Source: Candidatus Omnitrophota bacterium
GTDB lineage: Bacteria; Omnitrophota; Gorgyraeia; Gygaellales; Profunditerraquicolaceae
Length of the DNA stretch: 16,357 nucleotides
Assembly: GCA_026387255.1 (NCBI GenBank)
Contig: JAPLMA010000056.1
Location: 1-16,357 of the forward strand
Direction: 5' to 3'
Translations under genes and position numbers: made by a program
Shown here: piece by piece, positions 1-6,372 of the stretch
How the letters are laid out: each line of letters opens with the position of its first letter
Numbering within the stretch: position 1 is the first letter of the stretch
The notes under the pieces: model-generated
What the model was told of the DNA's origin: nothing
Seen by the model: only the letters and a program-made list of their open reading frames with translations
Databases searched by the model: none

Positions 1-186
1 AACAATATCCTGACTGAATTTGGTGAGTTGATTATCGGACGTATGGGGATCCCGCAGGTTAAAAAAGAGTTAAGTGTAATTGTTTTGATTGTTAATGCGA
101 CTACGGATGAAGTTGGTGCTTTGACTGGTAAATTAGGTAAAGTTAGCGGTGTTTCGGTAAAATCAGCTTTAAGTAAGATTGAATAA
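1..186 (+). CDS. TM1266-type iron-only hydrogenase system regulator, 3' end
   Basis: Only the last 61 codons are present; the 5' end lies outside the window. The visible peptide has a GELIIGRMGIP segment, then a beta-strand-rich stretch (ELSVIVLIVNATTDEV) and a final VSGVSVKSALSKIE. This is the pattern of the small (about 80 residue) ACT/NikR-C-like ferredoxin-fold proteins known as TM1266, annotated as putative regulators of the iron-only hydrogenase system. The assignment rests on this pattern and on position, since hydG follows 33 bases downstream. No DNA-binding domain can be seen in the visible part, and the family's function is not firmly established. A role in controlling the hydGEF genes is inference. 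Confidence 0.75.
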   Translation, partial: NNILTEFGELIIGRMGIPQVKKELSVIVLIVNATTDEVGALTGKLGKVSGVSVKSALSKIE

Positions 187-203
187 ACAGTTATTGTTTA
201 TTC
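181..203. repeat. Perfect 9-bp inverted repeat upstream of hydG (operator-like)
   Basis: GAATAAACA, then the 5-base spacer GTTAT, then TGTTTATTC: every arm position pairs. The dyad covers the stop codon of the regulator gene (184-186) and the candidate -35 box of the hydG promoter. It has no following run of T, so it does not look like an intrinsic terminator. Use as a repressor or activator site is inferred from position alone. Confidence 0.6.
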
Positions 204-212
204 TACTATAAT
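184..212 (+). promoter_or_regulatory. Candidate sigma70 promoter for hydGEF
   Basis: TATAAT at 207-212 is a consensus -10 box. TAAACA at 184-189 matches TTGACA at 4 of 6 positions, with a 17-base spacer. The predicted start of transcription (about 219-220) coincides with the hydG ATG at 220, so the message would be leaderless or nearly so. AT-rich sequence produces chance -10 boxes, so confidence is moderate. Confidence 0.45.
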
Positions 213-219
213 GATATAG

Positions 220-1608
220 ATGAAATACATAAATGAAGAAAAAATAAATAATTTGTTAGCGGATGCGTCTAAGGTTGATTGCCGCAAGCTTGATCTTATT
301 TTAGCTAAAGCCAGGTCTTTGCAGCGGTTAAGCCTTAATGAGTCTGCGGTTTTGCTTTCGGTCAATGACCCTGAATATATCCAGAAAATATTTAATACAG
401 CCAATTTTGTTAAAGATACCATTTACGGCAGAAGGGTGGTTTTATTTGCACCACTTTACATCAGCAATCTTTGCGTGAATAGCTGTCTGTACTGTGGTTT
501 TAAAACAGATAACATCAACCTTAAACGTAAGGCGCTGGCTACTTCTGAAATTACCCAACAGATTCAGTGGCTTTTAAGGCGTGGGCATAAGAGGATATTG
601 GCTGTTTGTGGTGAAGCGGCGCCCGCGGGACAATCAAATATTGATTATTATATTCAGGCGGTTAAAACTATTTACGCTGCGGTAATAGGCAAACATAGAA
701 TTAAAAGGGTTAATGTTAACTGCGCGCCGTTAAGCGTCAGTGATTTTAAAAAATTGAAAGCCTCCGGTATTGGTACTTTTCAGATTTTCCAGGAAACTTA
801 CCATGATCAAACCTACCGTCAGATGCATCTTAGTGGTCCCAAGAGTGATCCGGATAATCGGATTAGCGCGCCGGATAGGGCATTTGCTGCAGGTATTGAT
901 GATATCGGTATTGGGGCGCTTTACGGATTATACGATTGGAGGTTTGAAACGCTAGGGCTACTTTCCCATATAGAGCATCTGGAAGAGGAGTTTAAAGTTG
1001 GGCCGCATACAATATCCGTGCCGCGCATAGAACCGGCTGAGGGCTCGGAGTTGTCGTTTAATCCTCCTTACAGGATTTCCGATGAAGATTTTAAAAAAGT
1101 GGTTGCAGTTTTAAGGCTTTCAGTGCCCTACACGGGTATCATTATGTCTACTCGTGAGTCTGCTACTATGCGTGATGCGCTTCTTAATTTGGGGGTTTCG
1201 CAAGTCAGCGCAGAATCTTCTACGTCGCCCGGCGGTTATTCTGATAATCGAGAAGCCAGTGCCGGTAGCCAGTTTTCTCTTGGCGATAACCGCACCATTG
1301 AAGAAGTTGTCGCTTCTTTGATCGCACATGATTATATCCCTAGTTTTTGCGCAGCTTGCTATCGCATGGAAAGGACCGGAGATGCTTTTATGCAATTGGC
1401 TAAGCCTGGGACAATAAAAGGAAAATGCAGTATGAATGCATTAGTTACCTTAAAAGAGTATTTGGATGATTTTGCATCCGCTAAAGTTAAAGCGTCCGGG
1501 TATAAAATGATCGAACGTTATTTTAATCAACTAGATAATGTTGATCAAAAGATGCTTAAGCTTTTCTTTAACCATGTAGATGCCGGAATAAGAGATGAGT
1601 ATGTTTAA
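220..1608 (+). CDS. hydG: [FeFe]-hydrogenase maturation radical SAM protein HydG (tyrosine lyase)
   Basis: 462 aa, the usual length for HydG. Family knowledge: HydG cleaves tyrosine to p-cresol and dehydroglycine and turns the latter into CO and cyanide, delivered as an Fe(CO)2(CN) unit for the H-cluster. Visible here are the radical SAM CX3CX2C motif at C85/C89/C92 (CVNSCLYC) and the HydG-specific C-terminal CX2CX22C motif at C377/C380/C403, which binds the second cluster in known homologues. Both clusters should therefore be present. No Shine-Dalgarno sequence precedes the ATG at 220; a -10 box ends 8 bases before it. The gene overlaps hydE by 14 bases, so the two are probably translationally coupled. 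It is intact with no unusual substitutions noted. Confidence 0.96.
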   Translation: MKYINEEKINNLLADASKVDCRKLDLILAKARSLQRLSLNESAVLLSVNDPEYIQKIFNTANFVKDTIYGRRVVLFAPLYISNLCVNSCLYCGFKTDNINLKRKALATSEITQQIQWLLRRGHKRILAVCGEAAPAGQSNIDYYIQAVKTIYAAVIGKHRIKRVNVNCAPLSVSDFKKLKASGIGTFQIFQETYHDQTYRQMHLSGPKSDPDNRISAPDRAFAAGIDDIGIGALYGLYDWRFETLGLLSHIEHLEEEFKVGPHTISVPRIEPAEGSELSFNPPYRISDEDFKKVVAVLRLSVPYTGIIMSTRESATMRDALLNLGVSQVSAESSTSPGGYSDNREASAGSQFSLGDNRTIEEVVASLIAHDYIPSFCAACYRMERTGDAFMQLAKPGTIKGKCSMNALVTLKEYLDDFASAKVKASGYKMIERYFNQLDNVDQKMLKLFFNHVDAGIRDEYV

Positions 1609-2665
1609 ACTTAAAGCGCTTTTGGACAGGATTTATGAATCCGAGTTACCCGATTTGAATGATTTAGAGCAGGCCTTGTCTTTAAAAAATCAAGTAGAAC
1701 TAGATAAGTTGTTTAGTTTCGCAGATAGTGTGAGGAAAGAATTTTGCGGTGACGGAATTATCTTGCGCGGGATTATTGAATTTTCTAATTTTTGTGACAA
1801 AGAGTGTTTTTATTGCGGACTAAATAAAAATAACCGTAAGCTTAGCCGTTACCGGATGAACCAGGAGGAGTTAATTAAGAGTGTTAAATATTTAGCCTCC
1901 TGTAATGTTAAAACTGTGGTTTTACAATCTGGAGAGGATCAGGCTTTAGATGCTTTGTGGCTGGCAGATATAATTAGCCAGATAAAATCAAGGTTTGATC
2001 TGGTAGTTACTCTTTCGGTGGGGGAAAGAAGCATGCAAGATTACAGGGTATGGAAGGAATCAGGGGCAGATAGGTATTTATTAAAAATAGAGACCTCAGA
2101 TAAAGATTTGTATTCATCTATGCACCCGCAGATGGATTTTAACCAGCGCCTAGATTGCCTTGATGCTTTAGGTAAACTGGGGTATCAGGTGGGCACAGGG
2201 AATATTATTGGGCTTCCTGGACAGAGTTTAAAGAACATCGCTAAAGATATTATTTTCTTTAAGCAGGGTGATTTTGATATGATTGGCATTGGCCCGTTTA
2301 TTCCGCATGGGGATTCGCAATTCTCCGGAGAAAAAAAAGGCGATGCTACGCTTACTCTAAAGACTATTGCACTTACTAGGATTCTCACCAGGAACGCGCA
2401 TATCCCGGCGACAACTGCCCTGGGAAGCCTGGATAAAGATTATAGGTTGGATGGTTTAAAATGCGGGGCAAATGTTTTAATGCCTAATTTTACTCCGCCG
2501 CCGTTTCGTAAGCTCTATCAGATATATCCGGGTAAGCGTTGTGTGGATGAATCTGTAGGTGTTTGTAATTTCTGCATGGATGGAGTGGCTAAAAGTTTAG
2601 GCAGATTCATTGATTATTCAAAAGCACATTCATTTAAGCAAAAAAAGGAAATCTCGCATGTATAG
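1595..2665 (+). CDS. hydE: [FeFe]-hydrogenase maturation radical SAM protein HydE
   Basis: 356 aa, normal for the family. HydE acts on the HydG-derived iron synthon during assembly of the H-cluster precursor that carries the azadithiolate bridge. The radical SAM cluster motif CX3CX2C is at C67/C71/C74 (CDKECFYC). A second set of cysteines, CX7CX2C at C316/C324/C327, matches the optional second cluster site known from Thermotoga maritima HydE; many homologues have lost it, so its retention is worth noting. The SAM-binding and barrel segments look intact (for example GTGNIIGLPGQ). The start at 1595 lies inside the end of hydG; a second ATG is two codons later. The end overlaps hydF by 8 bases if hydF starts at 2658. 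Confidence 0.95.
   Translation: MSMFKLKALLDRIYESELPDLNDLEQALSLKNQVELDKLFSFADSVRKEFCGDGIILRGIIEFSNFCDKECFYCGLNKNNRKLSRYRMNQEELIKSVKYLASCNVKTVVLQSGEDQALDALWLADIISQIKSRFDLVVTLSVGERSMQDYRVWKESGADRYLLKIETSDKDLYSSMHPQMDFNQRLDCLDALGKLGYQVGTGNIIGLPGQSLKNIAKDIIFFKQGDFDMIGIGPFIPHGDSQFSGEKKGDATLTLKTIALTRILTRNAHIPATTALGSLDKDYRLDGLKCGANVLMPNFTPPPFRKLYQIYPGKRCVDESVGVCNFCMDGVAKSLGRFIDYSKAHSFKQKKEISHV
2641..2650 (+). promoter_or_regulatory. Ribosome binding site that decides the hydF start
   Basis: AAAAAAGGAA ends 7 bases before the ATG at 2658. The upstream in-frame TTG at 2610 has no such sequence and would add 16 residues with no match to the family's N-terminus, so 2658 is preferred. Confidence 0.6.
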
Positions 2666-3896
2666 GACACCGGCCAGTAATAGGTTGCATATCGGAATAT
2701 TTGGTAAGAGAAATACCGGTAAATCTAGTTTAATTAATGCGGTTACGGGACAGGATACGGCGATTGTTTCTGAGGTTGCCGGGACAACCACCGATCCAGT
2801 GTATAAGGCAATGGAGATTCTACCCATTGGCCCATGCATGTTGATTGATACCGCGGGTATTGATGATGCGGGGGTTCTCGGAGAGGAGCGGATTAAACGT
2901 ACTTTAGTCGTTTTGAGAAAAACGGATTTGGGTTTAATTGTCGTATCCCCGGATACCAGGATTGATAATTTTGAGCTGGAGTTAATTAAGACATTTCAAA
3001 GCAAGAAACTTCCATTTTTATTTGTAATTAATAAATGTGAGTTAGAGGGAGAGGTCGCGCAAAATTATTTAGACCAAAACAAACTTCCTTTTATTAAGAT
3101 AAGTGCTAAAACTAAGCAGGGAATCGCAGAGTTTAAAACTAAGCTCATGGAGATGGCTCCTGGCCATTGGTCGCCGGTTCCTTTGCTCGGTGATATCATT
3201 AATGCCAAGGACGTAATTATTTTAGTCTGTCCGATTGATAGCGCTATGCCGCAGGGCCGGTTAATTTTGCCCCAGGTGCAAATGATGCGCGATTGTTTAG
3301 ATAATAATGCGCTAGCTTTAGTGGCCAAGGAAACTGAATTACTGGATTGTCTTAAAGCGTTAAAGAAAAAACCACAATTAGTTATCACTGATTCCCAGGT
3401 TTTAGAAGATGTGCGCGATATGTTGCCTGAAGATATTCCTTTAACTTCATTTTCTACTGTGTTTGCTCGGCATAAGGGAGATTTGAACGCCTATATCCAA
3501 GGGGTTTATGCATTAGAAAACTTAAAAGACGGTGATGAAATTTTAATTGCCGAGGCCTGCACGCATCATGTGCAACCGGAAGATATCGGCCGCACTAAGA
3601 TTCCCACTTGGCTGTTGAATTATACTAAAAAAGATTTGCACTATGAAGTAACTGCCGGAGGTGATTTTCCGGAGGACCTAAGCCGCTATAAACTGATTAT
3701 TTCCTGTGGTGGTTGCATGGTGAATCGGGGTGAAATTATGCACCGTATCCAGAAGGCTAAAATTGCGTCTGTTGCGATTACTAATTATGGAATACTGATG
3801 GCCTATCTGAGTGGTATTCTTGAGCGGGTAGTTGCTCCGTTTAAAGGTGGAGTAGTTAAGCTGGATTTAGAATTTGACAAAGTCCCTAGAAAGTAG
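2658..3896 (+). CDS. hydF: [FeFe]-hydrogenase maturation GTPase HydF
   Basis: 412 aa from the ATG at 2658, typical for HydF. HydF is the scaffold on which the 2Fe subcluster is assembled and from which it passes to the hydrogenase. The N-terminal GTPase domain shows a P-loop (GIFGKRNTGKSS), the G3 DTAGID and the G4 NKCE. The C-terminal cluster-binding domain has C301-T-H303 and, 45 residues later, S349-C350-G-G-C353. In most HydF proteins this motif is CxHx(n)HCxxC, so the histidine before the last CxxC is serine here (codon TCC). All three cysteines are kept. The gene ends the maturation cluster; a promoter for the next two genes lies across its last codons. An in-frame TTG start at 2610 was rejected. 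Confidence 0.95.
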   Translation: MYRTPASNRLHIGIFGKRNTGKSSLINAVTGQDTAIVSEVAGTTTDPVYKAMEILPIGPCMLIDTAGIDDAGVLGEERIKRTLVVLRKTDLGLIVVSPDTRIDNFELELIKTFQSKKLPFLFVINKCELEGEVAQNYLDQNKLPFIKISAKTKQGIAEFKTKLMEMAPGHWSPVPLLGDIINAKDVIILVCPIDSAMPQGRLILPQVQMMRDCLDNNALALVAKETELLDCLKALKKKPQLVITDSQVLEDVRDMLPEDIPLTSFSTVFARHKGDLNAYIQGVYALENLKDGDEILIAEACTHHVQPEDIGRTKIPTWLLNYTKKDLHYEVTAGGDFPEDLSRYKLIISCGGCMVNRGEIMHRIQKAKIASVAITNYGILMAYLSGILERVVAPFKGGVVKLDLEFDKVPRK

Positions 3897-3902
3897 TATA
3901 GA
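3874..3902 (+). promoter_or_regulatory. Candidate sigma70 promoter for nfnAB
   Basis: Perfect TTGACA at 3874-3879, a 17-base spacer, then TATAGA at 3897-3902 (4 of 6 to TATAAT). It overlaps the end of hydF and would start transcription near 3909, leaving a leader of about 32 bases. This suggests nfnAB can be transcribed apart from the maturation genes. Confidence 0.5.
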
Positions 3903-3940
3903 TATATTCCCAACAGAAGATGTTAAAAAAATAGTTAGCC

Positions 3941-4765
3941 ATGAAGATAATCTCTAAAGAAGTAATTGCGGATTACGCCGGAGTAAGGATTGTCAGGTTA
4001 TTGATTATTGCTCCGGAGATTAGCCAAAAAGCCCTTGTCGGTCAATTTGTCGTGGTAATGACTACTGAAACAGGGGAAAGAATTCCGTTAACTATTGTTC
4101 AGGCAGATCCTCAAGGAAAAATCATCACTCTGATTTTTCAGGAGGTAGGTTTAACGACTAAGGCCTTAGGCGCACTTAATGTGGGTGATAATTTATATGC
4201 TCTCTTGGGCCCTCTGGGAAAGCCCACGCAAATTAAGAATTACGGTAAAGTTATTTTGATCGGCGGAGGAGTAGGAATCGCTGAAATTTACCCGGTAGCT
4301 AAAAGTTTGAAACAAGCAGGAAATAATATCACAATGATCATCGGAGCGAGAAATAAAGAGCTCTTGATATTGGAAAATGAACTTAAAGATATAGCAGATA
4401 AAATCTTTCTAGTAACCGATGATGGTTCTGCGGGAGTGCAGGGTTTTACGACGTTAGTTTTAGAAGATTTGTTTAAGCAAGACAAATACGATTTAGTTTA
4501 TGCTGTAGGCCCGATTCCTATGATGAGTAAGGTTAGTGCGATTAGCCGGTTGTCTAATACTAAGGCAATAGTTTCTCTTAATGCTTTGATGGTGGATGCC
4601 ACAGGGATGTGCGGATGCTGCCGGGTTACCGTGGCCGGGGAGGTTAAGTTTAGTTGTGTTGATGGCCCGGAGTTTGAGGCAGAAAAGATAGATTGGGAAG
4701 AGTTAGGTAAACGTAACACGATGTATTTGGATAAAGAGCAGCATATTTGTAAAATAATAATTTAA
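3941..4765 (+). CDS. nfnA: NADH-dependent reduced ferredoxin:NADP+ oxidoreductase subunit A (NfnA / SudB type)
   Basis: 274 aa, the full length expected. Family role: the small subunit of the cytoplasmic bifurcating transhydrogenase, which couples oxidation of NADH and reduced ferredoxin to formation of NADPH, or the reverse. The N-terminal FAD-binding barrel carries GERIPLTIVQAD; the NAD-binding half has GGGVGIAEIYPVAKSL. The C-terminal [2Fe-2S] site shows DATGMCGCCR with C224 and C227, then C239 (CX2CX11C). Known NfnA structures use an aspartate as the fourth ligand; D219 is the candidate here. The extra C226 between the ligands is unusual-looking. The next gene begins 3 bases after the stop and encodes the partner subunit, which favours NfnA over a dihydroorotate dehydrogenase electron-transfer subunit. 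No clear Shine-Dalgarno sequence precedes the ATG. Confidence 0.88.
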   Translation: MKIISKEVIADYAGVRIVRLLIIAPEISQKALVGQFVVVMTTETGERIPLTIVQADPQGKIITLIFQEVGLTTKALGALNVGDNLYALLGPLGKPTQIKNYGKVILIGGGVGIAEIYPVAKSLKQAGNNITMIIGARNKELLILENELKDIADKIFLVTDDGSAGVQGFTTLVLEDLFKQDKYDLVYAVGPIPMMSKVSAISRLSNTKAIVSLNALMVDATGMCGCCRVTVAGEVKFSCVDGPEFEAEKIDWEELGKRNTMYLDKEQHICKIII

Positions 4766-4768
4766 TCA

Positions 4769-6175
4769 ATGCCTAAAGTTCCTGTAGAAGTTAAAGAACT
4801 AGCTGCCGTATTTAGAGTAGGTAACTTTAATGAGGTAGTTACAGGATATAGTCAGGAAGAGGCGCTTTCTGAAGCCAGTCGTTGTATCCAATGTAAGAAC
4901 CCCACCTGTATTTCCGGTTGTCCAGTTAATATTAATATTAAGAAGTTTATTTATCAGATTACTCAACAGGATTACGCGGGAGCTTATTTTACCATTCGCG
5001 CAACGAATAATTTTCCTTCTATTTGCGGTAGGGTTTGCCCGGCAGAATACCAGTGCCGTAAGGTTTGCGTGCTGAATAAGAATAAAGCTGGCAATGTGAG
5101 CTCGGAAGCAATTAATATTCATTTTTTAGAAAGATTTATTGGTGATTATGGGATGCAGCATAATCTTACAGTCTCGCAGAAAAATAATTTATCAAAAAAT
5201 AAAATAGCCGTGATCGGCACTGGGCCGGCAGGATTATGTTGCGCTGGGGAATTAGCGAGAAATGGAGTTAAAGTAATTGTTTTTGAAGCTTTGCATAGTT
5301 GTGGAGGCGTTTTAAGGTACGGAATTCCGAATTTTCGCCTACCGCGGGAAATTCTTGACGCCGAGATCAATTATTTAATCAAGCTGGGCGTAGAATTTAA
5401 GACTAATCTATTGGTCGGTAAAAGTATAACCTTAGATGAATTATTCCGTCAGGGGTTTAGCAAGATATTTTTAGGCCTCGGTGCTGGCGTGCCATCATTT
5501 TTGGGGATTACCGGCGAGAACCTTTGCAATATTTATTCGGCGAATGAGTTCTTGACCCGGGTGAATTTAATGTCTGCTTATAAGTTTCCCCAATATCATA
5601 CTCCAGTAAATATTGGAAAGCATGTTTTAGTTGTTGGTGGTGGTAATACCGCCTTGGATGCTGCCCGGTGTGCATTGCGTTTACAAAAGATACAAGGAAT
5701 TAAGCCGAGCGTGAAAATTATTTATCGGCGTACAGAGATGCAAATGCCAGCTCGACAGCTTGAAATCCAGCATGCCAAAGAAGAAGGGGTGGAGTTTAAA
5801 TTTTTAGTTCAGCCTAAAGAGTTTATTGCTAATGACCGGGGTTTTGTTGGAGAATTAACTTGCTTAAATTGTCAGCTTGGAGACCAAGATGTTTCTGGTA
5901 GAAAACGCTCAGAAGTAATTGCCGGTAGCGATTTTAATCTTCCTTGTGATTTGGCGATCATCGCTATTGGTTTAAAAGCAAATCAGGTTTTAAGTAGTGT
6001 TACTCTAGGATTAAAAACTGATAAATATAAAGATATTATAGTTAGCCCGAAGAATATGGAAACCTCAATTAAGAATGTATTTGCCGGAGGTGATATAGTT
6101 GGCGGGGAAGGCACAGTAATTGAGGCGATGGGGATGGCTAAAAAAGCAGCGGTTGGTATGCTGCAAAATTCTTGA
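4769..6175 (+). CDS. nfnB: NADH-dependent reduced ferredoxin:NADP+ oxidoreductase subunit B (NfnB; GltD-like flavoprotein)
   Basis: 468 aa, matching NfnB/SudA and glutamate synthase small-chain proteins. The N-terminus holds two [4Fe-4S] sites: C39/C42/C47/C51 (CIQCKNPTCISGCP) and C86/C90/C96/C100. An FAD dinucleotide fold begins at VIGTGPAG (G150-G155), followed by GGVLRYGIPNFRLP, typical of the GltD family. The NADPH fold is at VVGGGNTALDAA (from V288). The C-terminal second FAD contact is FAGGDIVGGEGTVIEA. In NfnAB this subunit holds the bifurcating FAD and is the probable site for ferredoxin and NADP. The start 3 bases after nfnA implies coupled translation. Because GltD-type proteins are near relatives and a GltB-like gene follows, a dual role as electron donor to that protein cannot be excluded. 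The stop codon lies inside the -35 box of the next promoter. Confidence 0.88.
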   Translation: MPKVPVEVKELAAVFRVGNFNEVVTGYSQEEALSEASRCIQCKNPTCISGCPVNINIKKFIYQITQQDYAGAYFTIRATNNFPSICGRVCPAEYQCRKVCVLNKNKAGNVSSEAINIHFLERFIGDYGMQHNLTVSQKNNLSKNKIAVIGTGPAGLCCAGELARNGVKVIVFEALHSCGGVLRYGIPNFRLPREILDAEINYLIKLGVEFKTNLLVGKSITLDELFRQGFSKIFLGLGAGVPSFLGITGENLCNIYSANEFLTRVNLMSAYKFPQYHTPVNIGKHVLVVGGGNTALDAARCALRLQKIQGIKPSVKIIYRRTEMQMPARQLEIQHAKEEGVEFKFLVQPKEFIANDRGFVGELTCLNCQLGDQDVSGRKRSEVIAGSDFNLPCDLAIIAIGLKANQVLSSVTLGLKTDKYKDIIVSPKNMETSIKNVFAGGDIVGGEGTVIEAMGMAKKAAVGMLQNS

Positions 6176-6199
6176 CAAAGATTTTTTTAGTACTATTAT
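6172..6199 (+). promoter_or_regulatory. Strong sigma70 promoter for the gltB-like gene
   Basis: Perfect TTGACA at 6172-6177, a 16-base spacer, then TATTAT at 6194-6199 (5 of 6). The predicted start is near 6206, giving a leader of about 165 bases before the ATG at 6373. The -35 box overlaps the nfnB stop codon. Confidence 0.7.
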
Positions 6200-6205
6200 A
6201 TGTTT

Positions 6206-6311
6206 CACAACTATAGCGCCTTAGTTTGCAAAGTTGCAAAACTTTAAGGCTCAAGGATAGATTAAAAGACAAAGACGTCTGCAAGATCTAAGCAGGCGTT
6301 TTATTTTTTTT
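6206..6311 (+). ncRNA. Structured leader with attenuator-like architecture (or small RNA)
   Basis: The RNA from the promoter to the internal terminator is about 105 nt. A first hairpin forms between GCCUUAGUUUGCA (6218-6230) and 6235-6250, 13 pairs with two small bulges and an AAGU loop. The 5' side of that hairpin (6215-6224) can instead pair with the loop and 3' side of the terminator (6288-6300): CUUAG with CUAAG, then AGCGC with GCGUU, separated by a 3-nt bulge. These pairings exclude one another, as in riboswitch or protein-controlled attenuators. No conserved motif of a known glutamine riboswitch class was recognised. Alternatively it is simply a small RNA ended by its own terminator. 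Confidence 0.45.
6271..6311 (+). terminator. Intrinsic terminator inside the gltB-like leader
   Basis: AAGACGTCTGC (6272-6282) pairs with GCAGGCGTTTT (6292-6302), 11 pairs including two G-U, with a 9-base loop. It is followed by a T-rich run to 6311 with a single A at 6303. It would end readthrough from nfnAB and also transcripts from the promoter at 6172. Confidence 0.7.
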
Positions 6312-6360
6312 CAGACCCAGTGCCTTATTTTTAGGCATAATTTGATTAATTAACGTTAAA

Positions 6361-6366
6361 AGGAGG
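6361..6366 (+). promoter_or_regulatory. Consensus Shine-Dalgarno sequence of the gltB-like gene
   Basis: AGGAGG, 6 bases before the ATG at 6373. It is the best match to the anti-Shine-Dalgarno sequence in the window and contrasts with the weak or absent sites at hydG, nfnA and the gene at 8121. Confidence 0.8.
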
Positions 6367-6372
6367 ATATCC

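Noticed and set aside
198..422. Minus-strand open frame opposite the start of hydG
   Set aside because: It overlaps the conserved hydG coding frame, has no family pattern and no promoter or ribosome binding site of its own. The other minus-strand frames and the short plus-strand frames inside genes (for example 770-955, 14520-14732) were rejected for the same reasons.
2610..2657. Longer HydF starting at TTG 2610
   Set aside because: The ATG at 2658 has AAAAAAGGAA at a suitable distance and starts close to the P-loop as in other HydF proteins; the extra 16 residues are basic and simply the hydE end read in another frame.
6206..6372. Known glutamine riboswitch (glnA type) ahead of the gltB-like gene
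   Set aside because: The conserved sequence blocks I know for that class were not found, so only an unclassified leader is claimed.
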